Source of the DNA: Alphaproteobacteria bacterium
GTDB lineage: Bacteria; Pseudomonadota; Alphaproteobacteria; Rhizobiales; Beijerinckiaceae
Reading direction: 5' to 3'
Assembly (NCBI GenBank): GCA_009921785.1
Contig: RFXE01000017.1
Location: forward strand, 1-16,027
Length of the DNA stretch: 16,027 nt
In this document: positions 1 to 7,132 of the stretch, piece after piece
Layout of the letters: each line of letters starts with the position of its first letter
Numbering within the stretch: position 1 is the first letter of the stretch
Translations under genes and position numbers: made by a program
Notes under the pieces: model-generated
What the model was told of the DNA's origin: nothing
Database searches by the model: none
The model's input: only the letters and a program-made list of their open reading frames with translations

Positions 1-2
1 TC

Positions 3-299
3 ACCATCATGTTGATATCCAAATTTGCCAAAGGCTTTGTGGCCAACATTTCTGTTTTGTTAGGCATCGGCACCCAATATGACGCCAGCGTGATCGAAAA
101 TCTCAAGAAGCACGAGTTGGCCATCCGCTCGGAAGTCCTCTTGATCCTTGCCGATCAGAGCGAGGCCGATCTCGTGGGAATTGAGAACCGAAAGAAGGTT
201 CAGGACAAAATTCGTGAAGGAATCAACATGATTTTGACCGAACGGGAGCGTTTTGGCGGAATTGAAAACGTTTTCTTTACCACTCTGGTTATGCAGTAA
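3..299 (+). CDS. fliL: Flagellar basal body-associated protein FliL (3' part)
   Basis: The last 98 codons of FliL are present; the start and the N-terminal membrane helix lie before the window. FliL is an inner-membrane protein around the stator units that supports torque or stator function. The visible part is the periplasmic C-terminal domain. It has the family pattern of a GTQYDASV strand, then KKHELAIRSEVLLIL, a helix with GxENRKKVQDKIREGIN, and the terminal GGIENVFFTTLVMQ, which closely follows the usual FliL ending. An ATG at 9 is in frame, but the reading frame is open to the window edge, so it is not taken as the start. fliM begins 29 bases downstream on the same strand, as in the usual fliLMNOPQR-flhB order. 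Identification is by recognition of the C-terminal pattern. Confidence 0.88.
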   Translation, partial: TIMLISKFAKGFVANISVLLGIGTQYDASVIENLKKHELAIRSEVLLILADQSEADLVGIENRKKVQDKIREGINMILTERERFGGIENVFFTTLVMQ

Positions 300-328
300 A
301 CCGGTCAGTTCTGTTTTCAAGTTGAGTC

Positions 329-1288
329 ATGTCCAGTTCGCGTAAATTGAGTAACGAAGAAGTCGCCGCCCTCCTCGAAGGCCTCGAGGATGGCGCGCTC
401 GACGTTGGAACGGGCGTGCTTCCGGGTAAAGAGTACCAACCTTACGCGCTCGGCAATGACGACGCGAATCTCCTCGGCGACCTTTATACCCTGCGCCTCA
501 TCAATGAGCGCTTTGGCCGCCAGTTCCGTAATATTCTTCTGCCGATGCTGCGCTTCGCTCCGCGCGTGCAGACCATGCCACCGGAAACAAAGCGGTTCGA
601 CGAATATCTCGCCGCGCTTGATCCGTTCCTGAGCCTGACAACTTTGCGGGTAGATGAGCTCAAGGGCTCTATCCTGGCAACCATCCCTGCACGGCTGATT
701 AGCATTCTCGTAAACTCGTTCTTTGGCGGCCGTGGCGACGCGGGCGTAACACGCACGAGTGAATTCACGCCGACTGAAGAGCGCATCATCCAAATCGTCA
801 TGGAGGGCACAACCAAAACGCTCTCTGACGCTTGGAAAGAAGTCTATGAAGCCAATTTCGAAGTGATGACGAGTGAGATGAATCCGGCCTTCCTTTCCTT
901 CATTGAAGGAAATGAGCAAATCGTCATCTGCTCCTTCGTCGTGCAATTGCCTTTTGCAAAATCTGCAACAATTGAACTCGTTTATCCGCTCCAGATGCTT
1001 AAACTCATTGCGCCACTCCTGCGCTCGAAAGTGCAACGGGTTGGTGAAAATCGTGATGAGAACTGGGCGACGCGTCTACGGAGTGCTGTGCTGCAAATTC
1101 CGCTCATTATCGCGCCCCGCGTTGCCGAACCGACTGTCAATCTTACGCAGCTTCTGCGCCTTCAAACAGGCGCTGTGATTGCCATTGAAGCCTTCAACGA
1201 TATTCCAATTTATATTGAAGGCCACCCCCTCTTCACCGGTCGTATTGGTGAGAAAGACGGCAAGATGGCCGTCTCCATCATCGAATAA
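329..1288 (+). CDS. fliM: Flagellar motor switch protein FliM
   Basis: FliM forms the middle layer of the cytoplasmic C-ring. It binds CheY-P and FliG and so sets rotation direction. The 319-residue length is normal. The N-terminus has a short helix, LSNEEVAALLEGL (7-19), in the place of the CheY-binding EIDALL-type segment. The middle domain (about 45-230) carries the family's GGxGD loop as GGRGD (133-137), followed by TSEFTPTEERII, matching the usual R-x-FT-x-IE region. The C-terminal SpoA-like domain (about 240-315) pairs with FliN. The ATG at 329 has only a weak ribosome site (TTGAG). It sits between fliL and fliN, 21 bases before fliN. A 239-codon open frame on the opposite strand is a shadow of this gene. 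Confidence 0.95.
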   Translation: MSSSRKLSNEEVAALLEGLEDGALDVGTGVLPGKEYQPYALGNDDANLLGDLYTLRLINERFGRQFRNILLPMLRFAPRVQTMPPETKRFDEYLAALDPFLSLTTLRVDELKGSILATIPARLISILVNSFFGGRGDAGVTRTSEFTPTEERIIQIVMEGTTKTLSDAWKEVYEANFEVMTSEMNPAFLSFIEGNEQIVICSFVVQLPFAKSATIELVYPLQMLKLIAPLLRSKVQRVGENRDENWATRLRSAVLQIPLIIAPRVAEPTVNLTQLLRLQTGAVIAIEAFNDIPIYIEGHPLFTGRIGEKDGKMAVSIIE

Positions 1289-1309
1289 GATTAGAAACGG
1301 ATCAGTTCT

Positions 1310-1621
1310 ATGTCATCAGTTGAAAATGAAAAGACGGATCAGGGTGAGATTCCGCAGGCTTCAGCCCAGAATCTAAAACTTCTGGAAAATATCGAAGTAA
1401 AGCTGACAGTCGAAGTGGGCGGCACACGCATCATCATTCGTGATCTTCTGAAATTAAATGAAGGATCCGTTGTTGAGCTTGATCGTTTAGCCGGCGAACA
1501 TCTCGATATTCTCGTCAACGGAACACTGCTTGCGAAAGGCGAGATTGTCCTTATTGGGGAAAGTCTCGGCATTCGGTTCACCGAGATCATCTCGCCCGAA
1601 CAGCGACTACGGAGCATCTAG
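1310..1621 (+). CDS. fliN: Flagellar motor switch protein FliN
   Basis: FliN is the lowest C-ring component. It stacks with the FliM C-terminus and docks the export ATPase complex through FliH. The protein has 103 residues, typical for FliN. After a charged 20-residue leader comes a single SpoA domain starting at about NLKLLENIEVKLTVEVGGT. The RDLLKLNEGSVVELDRLAGEHLDILVNGTLLAKGE block is characteristic (function turn at LNEGSVVELD, VNG turn). The C-terminus IRFTEIISPEQRL is also standard. The start ATG at 1310 follows GGAT about 7 bases upstream. The TAG stop at 1619-1621 shares its G with the GTG start proposed for fliO, so the two genes are likely translationally coupled. Confidence 0.95.
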   Translation: MSSVENEKTDQGEIPQASAQNLKLLENIEVKLTVEVGGTRIIIRDLLKLNEGSVVELDRLAGEHLDILVNGTLLAKGEIVLIGESLGIRFTEIISPEQRLRSI

Positions 1622-1887
1622 TGACGAATATCACGTCCGTTGTTTCTGTAATTCTACTCCTCGGCGGCCTCGTGGCCGCCGCAATGCTGCTAAGGCGGTA
1701 TCGCGATCGGCTCAATACAGCCTTTATAAAAGGCCCAATCACCATAAAGGGCATGGCTAATCTCGGCGATGGCTCACGTCTTATTGTCGTTGAAGTCAAT
1801 GGTCAGCAAGCTTTGTGCGGGGTCGGTCGTCAGGGCGTCGGTGCGATCACACTTCTACCTTCTTCTCATCAAGGCGAAGCATTATGA
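1621..1887 (+). CDS. fliO: Flagellar export apparatus assembly protein FliO
   Basis: FliO is a small inner-membrane protein that helps FliP assemble into the export gate. The reading is 88 residues from a GTG at 1621. It has one hydrophobic segment (about 6-24, VVSVILLLGGLVAAAMLL), a basic stretch just after it (RRYRDRL), and a short cytoplasmic domain with GPITIKGMANLGDGSRLIVVEVNG and a C-terminal GAITLLP. That domain resembles the conserved FliO core (hydrophobic strand, D-G-R-L-V-V-V-E-V). FliO is poorly conserved, so position between fliN and fliP carries much of the weight. The GTG overlaps the fliN stop by one base, and the stop TGA overlaps the fliP ATG (ATGA at 1884-1887). Close packing favours this start. 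Confidence 0.82.
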   Translation: MTNITSVVSVILLLGGLVAAAMLLRRYRDRLNTAFIKGPITIKGMANLGDGSRLIVVEVNGQQALCGVGRQGVGAITLLPSSHQGEAL

Positions 1888-2654
1888 CACGCCATAAACT
1901 GTCTCTTGGTCTTGTTGGATTTGTAAGCCTTGTGTTGGGGGCAAGCGCCGCTTATGCCGCGCCGCCATCGCTATTTGATCTTCCGGTATTAAAACTCGAA
2001 AATCTTCCCTCAGGCGGTCAATCTCTTTCACTCTCTTTGCAAACGCTGATTTTGATGTCGGCTTTGACGATTTTACCGTCAATGCTCCTCGTCACAACAA
2101 GCTTTACACGCATCATCATTACACTTTCTATCCTTCGTCAGGCGCTGGGCACGCAACAAACGCCACCCAATCAGGTACTCGTTGGCATTGCGCTTTTTCT
2201 GACGCTCTTCATCATGACGCCGACATTTAAAGAAGCGAATGATGCCGCGTTTCAACCCTATTCAAACGGACAAATCGGAATCGAAGAAGCAGGCATCAGA
2301 ACTGCCGCAATTATGAAAGGCTTCATGCTGAAGCAGACCCGGCAGGCCGATATTTCAATGATTGCCGAATTGCGTGGCGATCAAGGTTATCAATCGGCAG
2401 CCGATGTGCCTTTTGTTGTTGCCGTGCCTGCGTTTTTGATCAGCGAATTACGTACGGCCTTCACCATTGGCTTTTTGCTTTTCCTTCCTTTTCTTGTGAT
2501 CGACATTGTTGTGTCGAGTATCTTGATGTCACTCGGCATGATGATGCTCTCGCCGATGCTTGTGTCCCTTCCTTTCAAGCTTCTGATGTTCGTGATTGTC
2601 GATGGATGGTCATTGACGCTGAATTCCTTGGTTGAAAGCTTCACGCGCGGATAA
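1884..2654 (+). CDS. fliP: Flagellar export gate protein FliP
   Basis: FliP is the core of the FliP5-FliQ4-FliR1 export gate in the inner membrane. The chosen ATG (1884) overlaps the fliO stop as ATGA and gives 256 residues, the usual size. The open frame extends upstream to 1815, but that part lies in fliO and is not FliP-like. Residues 1-22 form a cleavable signal peptide ending AYA-APPS, as in most FliP proteins. The conserved block LSLSLQTLILMSALTILPSM is followed by TSFTRIIITLSILRQALGTQQTPPNQVLVGIALFLTLFIM, a very strong FliP signature. The C-terminal part has three further hydrophobic stretches, including FLISELRTAFTIGFLLFLPFLVIDIVVSSILMSLGM. It ends 7 bases before fliQ. Confidence 0.96.
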   Translation: MTRHKLSLGLVGFVSLVLGASAAYAAPPSLFDLPVLKLENLPSGGQSLSLSLQTLILMSALTILPSMLLVTTSFTRIIITLSILRQALGTQQTPPNQVLVGIALFLTLFIMTPTFKEANDAAFQPYSNGQIGIEEAGIRTAAIMKGFMLKQTRQADISMIAELRGDQGYQSAADVPFVVAVPAFLISELRTAFTIGFLLFLPFLVIDIVVSSILMSLGMMMLSPMLVSLPFKLLMFVIVDGWSLTLNSLVESFTRG

Positions 2655-2661
2655 TGATCCC

Positions 2662-2931
2662 ATGCCCTACGAACAATTCATCGCGATCGGTCATGAAACG
2701 CTCTTAAGTACGGTTCTTACAGTCTCACCTGTATTGATCGCCGGTTTGATTATCGGTCTAATCGTTGGAGTTTTTCAGGCCGCCACATCAATTAATGAAG
2801 CAACGCTCGCATTCGTGCCCAAACTTATCATCGTCGGCTTAGTCTTGGTTCTCGCCGGACCCTTTATGATTTCGACGATGAGCGGCTTTTTTCAAACGAT
2901 CTTTACAGAGATCGGGCGTGTAAACCGATGA
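2662..2931 (+). CDS. fliQ: Flagellar export gate protein FliQ
   Basis: FliQ is a two-helix membrane protein of the export gate, packing around the FliP/FliR cone. The ATG at 2662 gives 89 residues, the standard FliQ length. An upstream in-frame ATG at 2632 lies inside fliP and adds ten residues that do not match FliQ, so it is not used. Transmembrane helices are at about 15-40 (LSTVLTVSPVLIAGLIIGLIVGVFQAATSINE) and 53-72 (VPKLIIVGLVLVLAGPFMI). The segment GVFQAATSINEATLAFVPK between them is the family signature. The stop TGA overlaps the fliR start ATG (ATGA, 2928-2931), indicating translational coupling. Confidence 0.96.
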   Translation: MPYEQFIAIGHETLLSTVLTVSPVLIAGLIIGLIVGVFQAATSINEATLAFVPKLIIVGLVLVLAGPFMISTMSGFFQTIFTEIGRVNR

Positions 2932-3716
2932 TCGTTCTCGACAACGCAACACTACTCGATACGCTTGTTGCGTTTATGCTGGTCTCCGCTCGTATCTCCG
3001 CGATGCTTTTGGCGGCACCCCTCTTTTCAGCATCAAGCGTTTCAATTCCAATTCGGATCATAACGGCATTGACCATCGCGGTGATGCTTCTTCAAGCTGT
3101 CCCAACTCCTAAAGTAGACATAATCTCTCCCGAGGGCGCACTCGCACTTGCCGGCGAAGTTATTCTTGGGGCTGCTATTGGATTTTTATTTCAACTCGGA
3201 TTTGCGGCTGTACAACTTGCTGGTGAACAGATCGCGGCCTCGACAGGCTTAGGGTTCGCCGCCATGGTCGATCCCCAAACGGGAACGCAATCACCAGTGA
3301 TCAATCAATTTTTGAGCATCATGATGCTCCTATCATTTTTGACTCTTGAAGGGCATCACCTTTTACTAAAATTGCTGGCCGCAAGCTATCAAGTGCTCCC
3401 GATAGGGGCAGCGTTTTTGAATGCAAATATTTTAATTGGAATAGCGAAGGCTGGTGCTCTTATTTTTTCGGCCGGGATGCTCGCATGTCTGCCCATCATT
3501 GTGGCTTTGTTTCTCGTCACGCTTGTGATTGGCATTCTGACGCGTGTTGCGCCACAAATGAATCTTTTTTCGGTTGGGTTTGCCATTTCCATTTTGGCAG
3601 GCTTGACTCTATTGCTCGTTGCTTTGCCGAGTCTTACCGCAAGCATGGCTGGCATACTTGATGAAACCGCCAATCGCGCGCGTGCTCTTATTCTTAACAC
3701 CGACGGGGGTGCCTGA
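2928..3716 (+). CDS. fliR: Flagellar export gate protein FliR
   Basis: FliR is the single-copy subunit that completes the FliPQR export gate and contacts FlhB. The 262-residue length is typical. The N-terminus (FMLVSARISAMLLAAPLFSASSVSIPIRI) has the conserved arginine after the first helix and the P-x-R-I turn. The central part carries EVILGAAIGFLFQLGFAAVQLAGEQIAASTGLGFAAMVDPQTGTQSPV, which matches the conserved FliR motif G-x-x-I-D-P-x-x-G-x-x-x-P with M in place of the usual hydrophobic residue. Further hydrophobic helices follow up to about 245, with RVAPQMNLFSVGF as another family hallmark. It overlaps the fliQ stop by four bases and ends in TGATG, so flhB starts on its last base. Confidence 0.96.
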   Translation: MIVLDNATLLDTLVAFMLVSARISAMLLAAPLFSASSVSIPIRIITALTIAVMLLQAVPTPKVDIISPEGALALAGEVILGAAIGFLFQLGFAAVQLAGEQIAASTGLGFAAMVDPQTGTQSPVINQFLSIMMLLSFLTLEGHHLLLKLLAASYQVLPIGAAFLNANILIGIAKAGALIFSAGMLACLPIIVALFLVTLVIGILTRVAPQMNLFSVGFAISILAGLTLLLVALPSLTASMAGILDETANRARALILNTDGGA

Positions 3717-4858
3717 TGGCCGAAACCGACGAAGGTCAAGAACGGACAGAAGACCCAACAGGCCGAAAACTCGAACGCGCGCTTGAAGAAGGTCAAATTC
3801 TCACGTCACGGGAATTACTTATGGCTGCCGTCCTGCTTGGCGGCGCTTTACAAATTTCGATTGGTGGCCATTATTATTTCACTGAATTTTTAAATGCCTT
3901 CCGCAATGGGCTTGATTTTTCAGACGCCCTACAACGGGATATGCCCCTTCCAGAAATGTTCGCCGCGCGCATGGGCGACATTGCCTTGCCGATGATTTTC
4001 TTTTCGGTTCCACTTGTGGCTCTCTTGATAACAGCGCAAATTGCCTTTGGTGGCTTTCATTTTATTATCGGAAATATTGGGCTTAAATTCGAAAAATTGT
4101 CTTTGTTCCGCGGCATCTCGCGGATGTTTGGGCTTAACGGACTCATTGAATTGTTTAAGTCCGTTGTAAAAACAATTCTAATTGGCGTAGTTGGCACCGG
4201 ATATCTCTACCATCGTTTACCCGATGCGATGGCACTCGCGCGCTTGCCCTTTGAAGCGGCGTTAGCGAGCACGGGAGAACTCGTGGCCTCTACCATACTC
4301 GTGCTTGTTTTCGCGACTGCCGTTCTGGCTGCAATCGATGCCCTATACCAATGGTATCGTCATACCCAAAGTCTCAAAATGACAAAACAGGAAGTCAGAG
4401 ACGAAATGAAGGAAACGGACGGTTCTCCAGAAGTCAAAGCACGTATTCGAAAACTACAACGCGAGGCCGCCGAACGCGGTTCAGTTGCCAATATCAATCA
4501 AGCCCAAGTGATCATCACCAATCCGCAACATTTTGCCATTGGACTGCGCTATGATTTTGTCAAAGGCACGGCGCCCAAAGTTGTCGTAAAAGGCTCTGAT
4601 GCGATCGCTAAAATGATCCGTGAACAGGCTGCCGAGAAAAAGATGCCCGTCCTTGAATATCCGATGCTTGCACGTGCGATTTACTTCACATCGGAAATTG
4701 GTGGTGAGATTCATTCAGAGCTCTATCAAGCTGTCGCTACCGTTCTGAGTTTTGTGTTCCACGCTGGCGCCGAGGGCGATAAGCCTGAGATCGAGGTGCC
4801 GAAAGAGCTCCAATTCGACATGAATGGACGAGCCATGGAGCGTCGCCGTGTTGCTTGA
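3716..4858 (+). CDS. flhB: Flagellar export switch protein FlhB
   Basis: FlhB is the export-gate component that switches substrate class from rod/hook to filament proteins. The 380-residue protein begins with the conserved cytoplasmic stretch D-x-x-x-x-RTEDPTGRKLERALEEGQI. It has four hydrophobic segments (about 33-52, 88-112, 145-165, 186-210) and the linker MTKQEVRDEMKETDGSPEVKARIRKLQRE, and ends in a soluble C-terminal domain. The autocleavage site, normally NPTH, reads NPQH at 269-272 (codons from 4520). The asparagine and proline of the cleavage chemistry are kept, but threonine is glutamine. PMLARAIYFTSEIGGEI further on is the standard FlhB_C core. The ATG overlaps the fliR stop (TGATG). 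It is the last gene of the fliL-flhB run. Confidence 0.96.
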   Translation: MAETDEGQERTEDPTGRKLERALEEGQILTSRELLMAAVLLGGALQISIGGHYYFTEFLNAFRNGLDFSDALQRDMPLPEMFAARMGDIALPMIFFSVPLVALLITAQIAFGGFHFIIGNIGLKFEKLSLFRGISRMFGLNGLIELFKSVVKTILIGVVGTGYLYHRLPDAMALARLPFEAALASTGELVASTILVLVFATAVLAAIDALYQWYRHTQSLKMTKQEVRDEMKETDGSPEVKARIRKLQREAAERGSVANINQAQVIITNPQHFAIGLRYDFVKGTAPKVVVKGSDAIAKMIREQAAEKKMPVLEYPMLARAIYFTSEIGGEIHSELYQAVATVLSFVFHAGAEGDKPEIEVPKELQFDMNGRAMERRRVA

Positions 4859-5065
4859 TAATGAGATAAACAGCGCCCTCGCTTCGTGTCACGGGTGTTC
4901 GCATTTCTTCATTACCCACCAACCGGCTTGGCCCTATGGCTGTCGTGCTTTTGGTATGCGGTCCCGCCAGCATCCGGCACGAGATGTGCTAGTCAATTCG
5001 GGAGAGCCCTGCCGCATGCGCGGGGACCAGCCGACCAAAGAATTTTCGCTTGAGGATGTCCGATT
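4859..5065 (+). other. Intergenic region with promoter, flhB to next gene
   Basis: This 207-base gap separates the fliL-flhB operon from the next gene. It contains a sigma-54-type promoter (4975-4990) and a ribosome site (GAGGA, nine bases before the ATG at 5066). No strong terminator hairpin with a T run was seen after flhB. An open frame of 81 codons crosses the gap but is not believed to be a gene. Confidence 0.6.
4975..4990 (+). promoter_or_regulatory. Sigma-54 (-24/-12) promoter candidate
   Basis: The sequence CGGCACG-AGAT-GTGCT fits the sigma-54 consensus TGGCACG-N4-TTGCW with the required GG-to-GC distance of 12 bases (GG at 4976, GC at 4988). Two positions differ: C for the first T, and G for the first T of TTGC. 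The expected start of transcription is about 5000, some 65 bases before the ATG at 5066. The spacing and sense fit control of the two downstream unknown genes. It is nearly the same sequence as the stronger promoter at 15345-15360. Confidence 0.68.
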
Positions 5066-5950
5066 ATGAGTAAGAAGCCCGAGAAAGCCGCCCCAAAGGC
5101 TGAAGCCAAAAGCGAGGCGCCCGCCGACGCCCATGCTGCAGAGCACGCAACCGACGGCGCCTCAGAAGCGTCATCGGAGACGGCTGAAGCCTCTAAGGAA
5201 AAGGCCAAAGGCGGCAAAGATGCTGGAAAACCTAAAGCACCTTCAATTGAAGAAGCGATTCAACTTGCTCTTGCTACTGCAGAAACAACAGCCGATGCCA
5301 GCAGCGACGTCGCAAAGATCAAAAAGCAGGTGGCCGAACTTGTTACGGGTGCGTCGCGCTCCAACAAGCTCCTCATCTCGACCGGCGTTCTATTTCTTTT
5401 CATGGCCTCGATCGCACTCGGCATTTCAGTTGCCTTCTATTACAAGGCGATGAACCGCTTTGACTCAATGACGAATGTCAATCGTGATGCTCTGATGGCC
5501 TTTGCTGAGGAAGTGAATGCCTTCACGACAGCGGCAACGCGCGTTGAAAAAGCCGCAACCGAGTCTGAAAAGCGCCTTGCTGCCTTAATGGCTCAGCAGG
5601 AAGAGATCAAAGCGCTGATGCAAGGTGATATCGCCAATCAACAAGCTATTCAGGGCAAAATCGCCGAGAATTCGGAAGCCATGAATAATCTCCCCGCTGC
5701 AACCCGTAAGATGATCGAAGATCTGGTCGCTTCAAACAAACTTGTTGTTGCTCAAGTCTCGGATGCGATGAAAGAACAGATCAAAGCGATGGAAGCGTCT
5801 AACCCGAAGGTCGACCTTGCTAAGCAGATTGAGGAAATCGTGAAAAAGCAGCAGGCGGAAGCCATGCGCACCGCCGCAATGGAAGCCCAAAAAGCGGCCC
5901 GCAATCGCAAGGCGGCACCGCAGCCTGACATCGTGATCAAATATCCATAA
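5066..5950 (+). CDS. Single-pass membrane protein with periplasmic coiled coil, unknown function
   Basis: Not recognised as a named family. The 294-residue protein has three parts. Residues 1-60 are low complexity, rich in Ala, Lys and Glu, probably disordered and cytoplasmic. Residues about 101-126 (KLLISTGVLFLFMASIALGISVAFYY) form one transmembrane helix. Residues about 130-280 are strongly helical, with heptad-like Ala/Glu/Lys patterns (VEKAATESEKRLAALMAQQEEIKALM; KQIEEIVKKQQAEAMRTAAMEAQKAA), so probably a periplasmic coiled coil. A short tail, PQPDIVIKYP, follows. The shape recalls TolA/TonB-like or stator-associated proteins, but no sequence motif proves this. The start ATG at 5066 has GAGGA nine bases upstream and a sigma-54-type promoter about 75 bases upstream. 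The next gene begins 29 bases after the stop, so they likely form one operon. A flagellar role is inferred only from position and promoter type. Confidence 0.85.
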   Translation: MSKKPEKAAPKAEAKSEAPADAHAAEHATDGASEASSETAEASKEKAKGGKDAGKPKAPSIEEAIQLALATAETTADASSDVAKIKKQVAELVTGASRSNKLLISTGVLFLFMASIALGISVAFYYKAMNRFDSMTNVNRDALMAFAEEVNAFTTAATRVEKAATESEKRLAALMAQQEEIKALMQGDIANQQAIQGKIAENSEAMNNLPAATRKMIEDLVASNKLVVAQVSDAMKEQIKAMEASNPKVDLAKQIEEIVKKQQAEAMRTAAMEAQKAARNRKAAPQPDIVIKYP

Positions 5951-5979
5951 GAATAGATTTCGGTTCGAGCCGATCAATC

Positions 5980-6648
5980 ATGGGCATAGAAACATATTCC
6001 GGCACAGCGGTTAAAGTGACCGACGTCGAAAAGCTTTCACCAGGTGAAAAACTTGGTTTGTTAGCGGGCGATATATTGTTGAAAATCGGTCAACGTGAAC
6101 CCCTCGAAGCTTTAGAAATGCCGAGTATTCTTGAGGAAATCGGCGCGCAAAAAGAATGGATCACGGTCTTGCGCGATAAGATTATCTTCAAAATGGCCAC
6201 AATAGGCGGCGCTACAGGCGTAACTCTTGAGCCCTATCCGCTTACGAATGAAATCACTATCAATATCAAAGAGGCATGGACGCCGTATTATTCGGCAATC
6301 CGCCATGAAGATTCATTACTCTTATTGCCTGAACGGATTTCGCCAATCTGGCTACCCTTCCCTATCATCGCTTATGGCTATTTTCGTCTCTGGCAAATGA
6401 TGGCCGCGACAATCTTTATGTACGGCATCGGCTTTGCAACAAGCACACTCGCTTTTGTCGTCGTCTATATCGGTAGCATCATCACGCTGGCGATGGGTGG
6501 CCCGAAGTTTTTACGCGACACAGCGGTGAAAGATGGATTTTTGCCCCGCGCACGCATAGCGCTCGCAAATCCCGATGACGGACCCAAACTTGAAATGACA
6601 ACGGGCGCCATGTTGCGCCTTGATCGTGACAAGAACAAAAAACGCTGA
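5980..6648 (+). CDS. PDZ-like membrane protein, unknown function
   Basis: Not a recognised flagellar family. The N-terminal 80 residues look like a PDZ-type fold: AVKVTDVEKLSPGEKLGLLAGDILLKIGQ (10-38) matches the usual V-x-x-V-x-x-x-SPxxxxGLxxGDxIxxIxG pattern, followed by a helix and strand (EWITVLRDKIIFKM). There is no signal peptide, so this domain is probably cytoplasmic. Residues about 121-172 contain two hydrophobic stretches, SPIWLPFPIIAYGYFRLW and ATIFMYGIGFATSTLAFVVVYIGSIITLAMGG. A charged cytoplasmic tail (RLDRDKNKKR) ends the protein. It is 29 bases downstream of the coiled-coil membrane gene, and no separate promoter is obvious. It ends 21 bases from the converging minus-strand operon. 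Function cannot be assigned; the PDZ call rests on pattern only. Confidence 0.82.
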   Translation: MGIETYSGTAVKVTDVEKLSPGEKLGLLAGDILLKIGQREPLEALEMPSILEEIGAQKEWITVLRDKIIFKMATIGGATGVTLEPYPLTNEITINIKEAWTPYYSAIRHEDSLLLLPERISPIWLPFPIIAYGYFRLWQMMAATIFMYGIGFATSTLAFVVVYIGSIITLAMGGPKFLRDTAVKDGFLPRARIALANPDDGPKLEMTTGAMLRLDRDKNKKR

Positions 6649-6669
6649 AGCGCTATAAGGTCAAACGGC

Positions 6670-7092
6670 TCAACGTCTTCCGTGCAGCGAAATGATGGAC
6701 TCAACCGCATGAACCGGCAATCCGGTTTTAGCAACGATGAGATCGCTCGTCACACCCTCGCGCGCTAACCGAATTGCGGCGTCAACCGACTCGGGATTTT
6801 CACGCGGGCTTTGCCCAGCTCCGCGGAAGACGATTTCAAGCGATTTGATTTCAGCCTGAACTTTACGAATTGAATCCGTAAAAGAGCTCTCAAGCGTGAT
6901 GCTCGAACGAACTGTATTCGAGTCAAGTGCCCCCATCTGATCGGATAATTTTTCCAATCGCGCCTCAAAGGCGCTTTGCGCCTTACGATGACGAAGCTCA
7001 AAAAAGATAAGGGCCGCTAACGACGGACCCGCACCGAACACAAGAACAACAATAACGAACGTAAACCAGTCAGACGCCATCATGGAAATCAT
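6670..7092 (-). CDS. Membrane-anchored coiled-coil protein, DUF2802/SwrB-like
   Basis: A 140-residue protein with one N-terminal membrane helix (about 8-28, WFTFVIVVLVFGAGPSLAALIFF), a charged helical middle (about 33-100), and a C-terminal helical motif AIRLAREGVTSDLIVAKTGLPVHAVESIISLHGRR. The last part resembles the short helix-turn-helix-like ending of DUF2802 proteins and of the Bacillus SwrB/YlxL swarming protein, both coded within flagellar clusters. The match is by pattern and is not proven. The start could be the ATG at 7092, 7083 or 7080; no clear ribosome site decides. It lies 40 bases after the 104-residue gene and is the last gene of the minus-strand flgP-flgT-flgA operon, converging on the plus-strand PDZ-like gene. 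A role in flagellar assembly is inferred. Confidence 0.8.
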   Translation of the reverse strand: MISMMASDWFTFVIVVLVFGAGPSLAALIFFELRHRKAQSAFEARLEKLSDQMGALDSNTVRSSITLESSFTDSIRKVQAEIKSLEIVFRGAGQSPRENPESVDAAIRLAREGVTSDLIVAKTGLPVHAVESIISLHGRR

Positions 7093-7132
7093 TCACGCCA
7101 AAAATACAACACACGCACTCAAGGATATCGGG

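Noticed and set aside
317..1036. 239-codon minus-strand frame opposite fliM
   Set aside because: fliM on the other strand is a clear match over its whole length; the minus frame is Cys/Arg/His-rich and looks like an antisense shadow.
1815..1883. Upstream extension of fliP by 23 codons
   Set aside because: It lies in fliO in another frame and puts a basic serine-rich stretch before a normal signal peptide. The ATG at 1884 overlaps the fliO stop as in coupled genes.
4824..5069. 81-codon plus-strand open frame crossing the flhB end and the gap, ending in ATGA overlap with the next gene
   Set aside because: It lies over a sigma-54-type promoter and over the end of flhB. Its composition (Cys, His, Trp, Arg rich) is not protein-like for this genome, and there is no known family. 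The ATGA overlap is likely chance.
5951..5979. Hairpin-like TCGGTTCGAGCCGA between the two unknown membrane genes
   Set aside because: Short stem with a small loop, no T run, and spacing to the next start is that of an operon leader.
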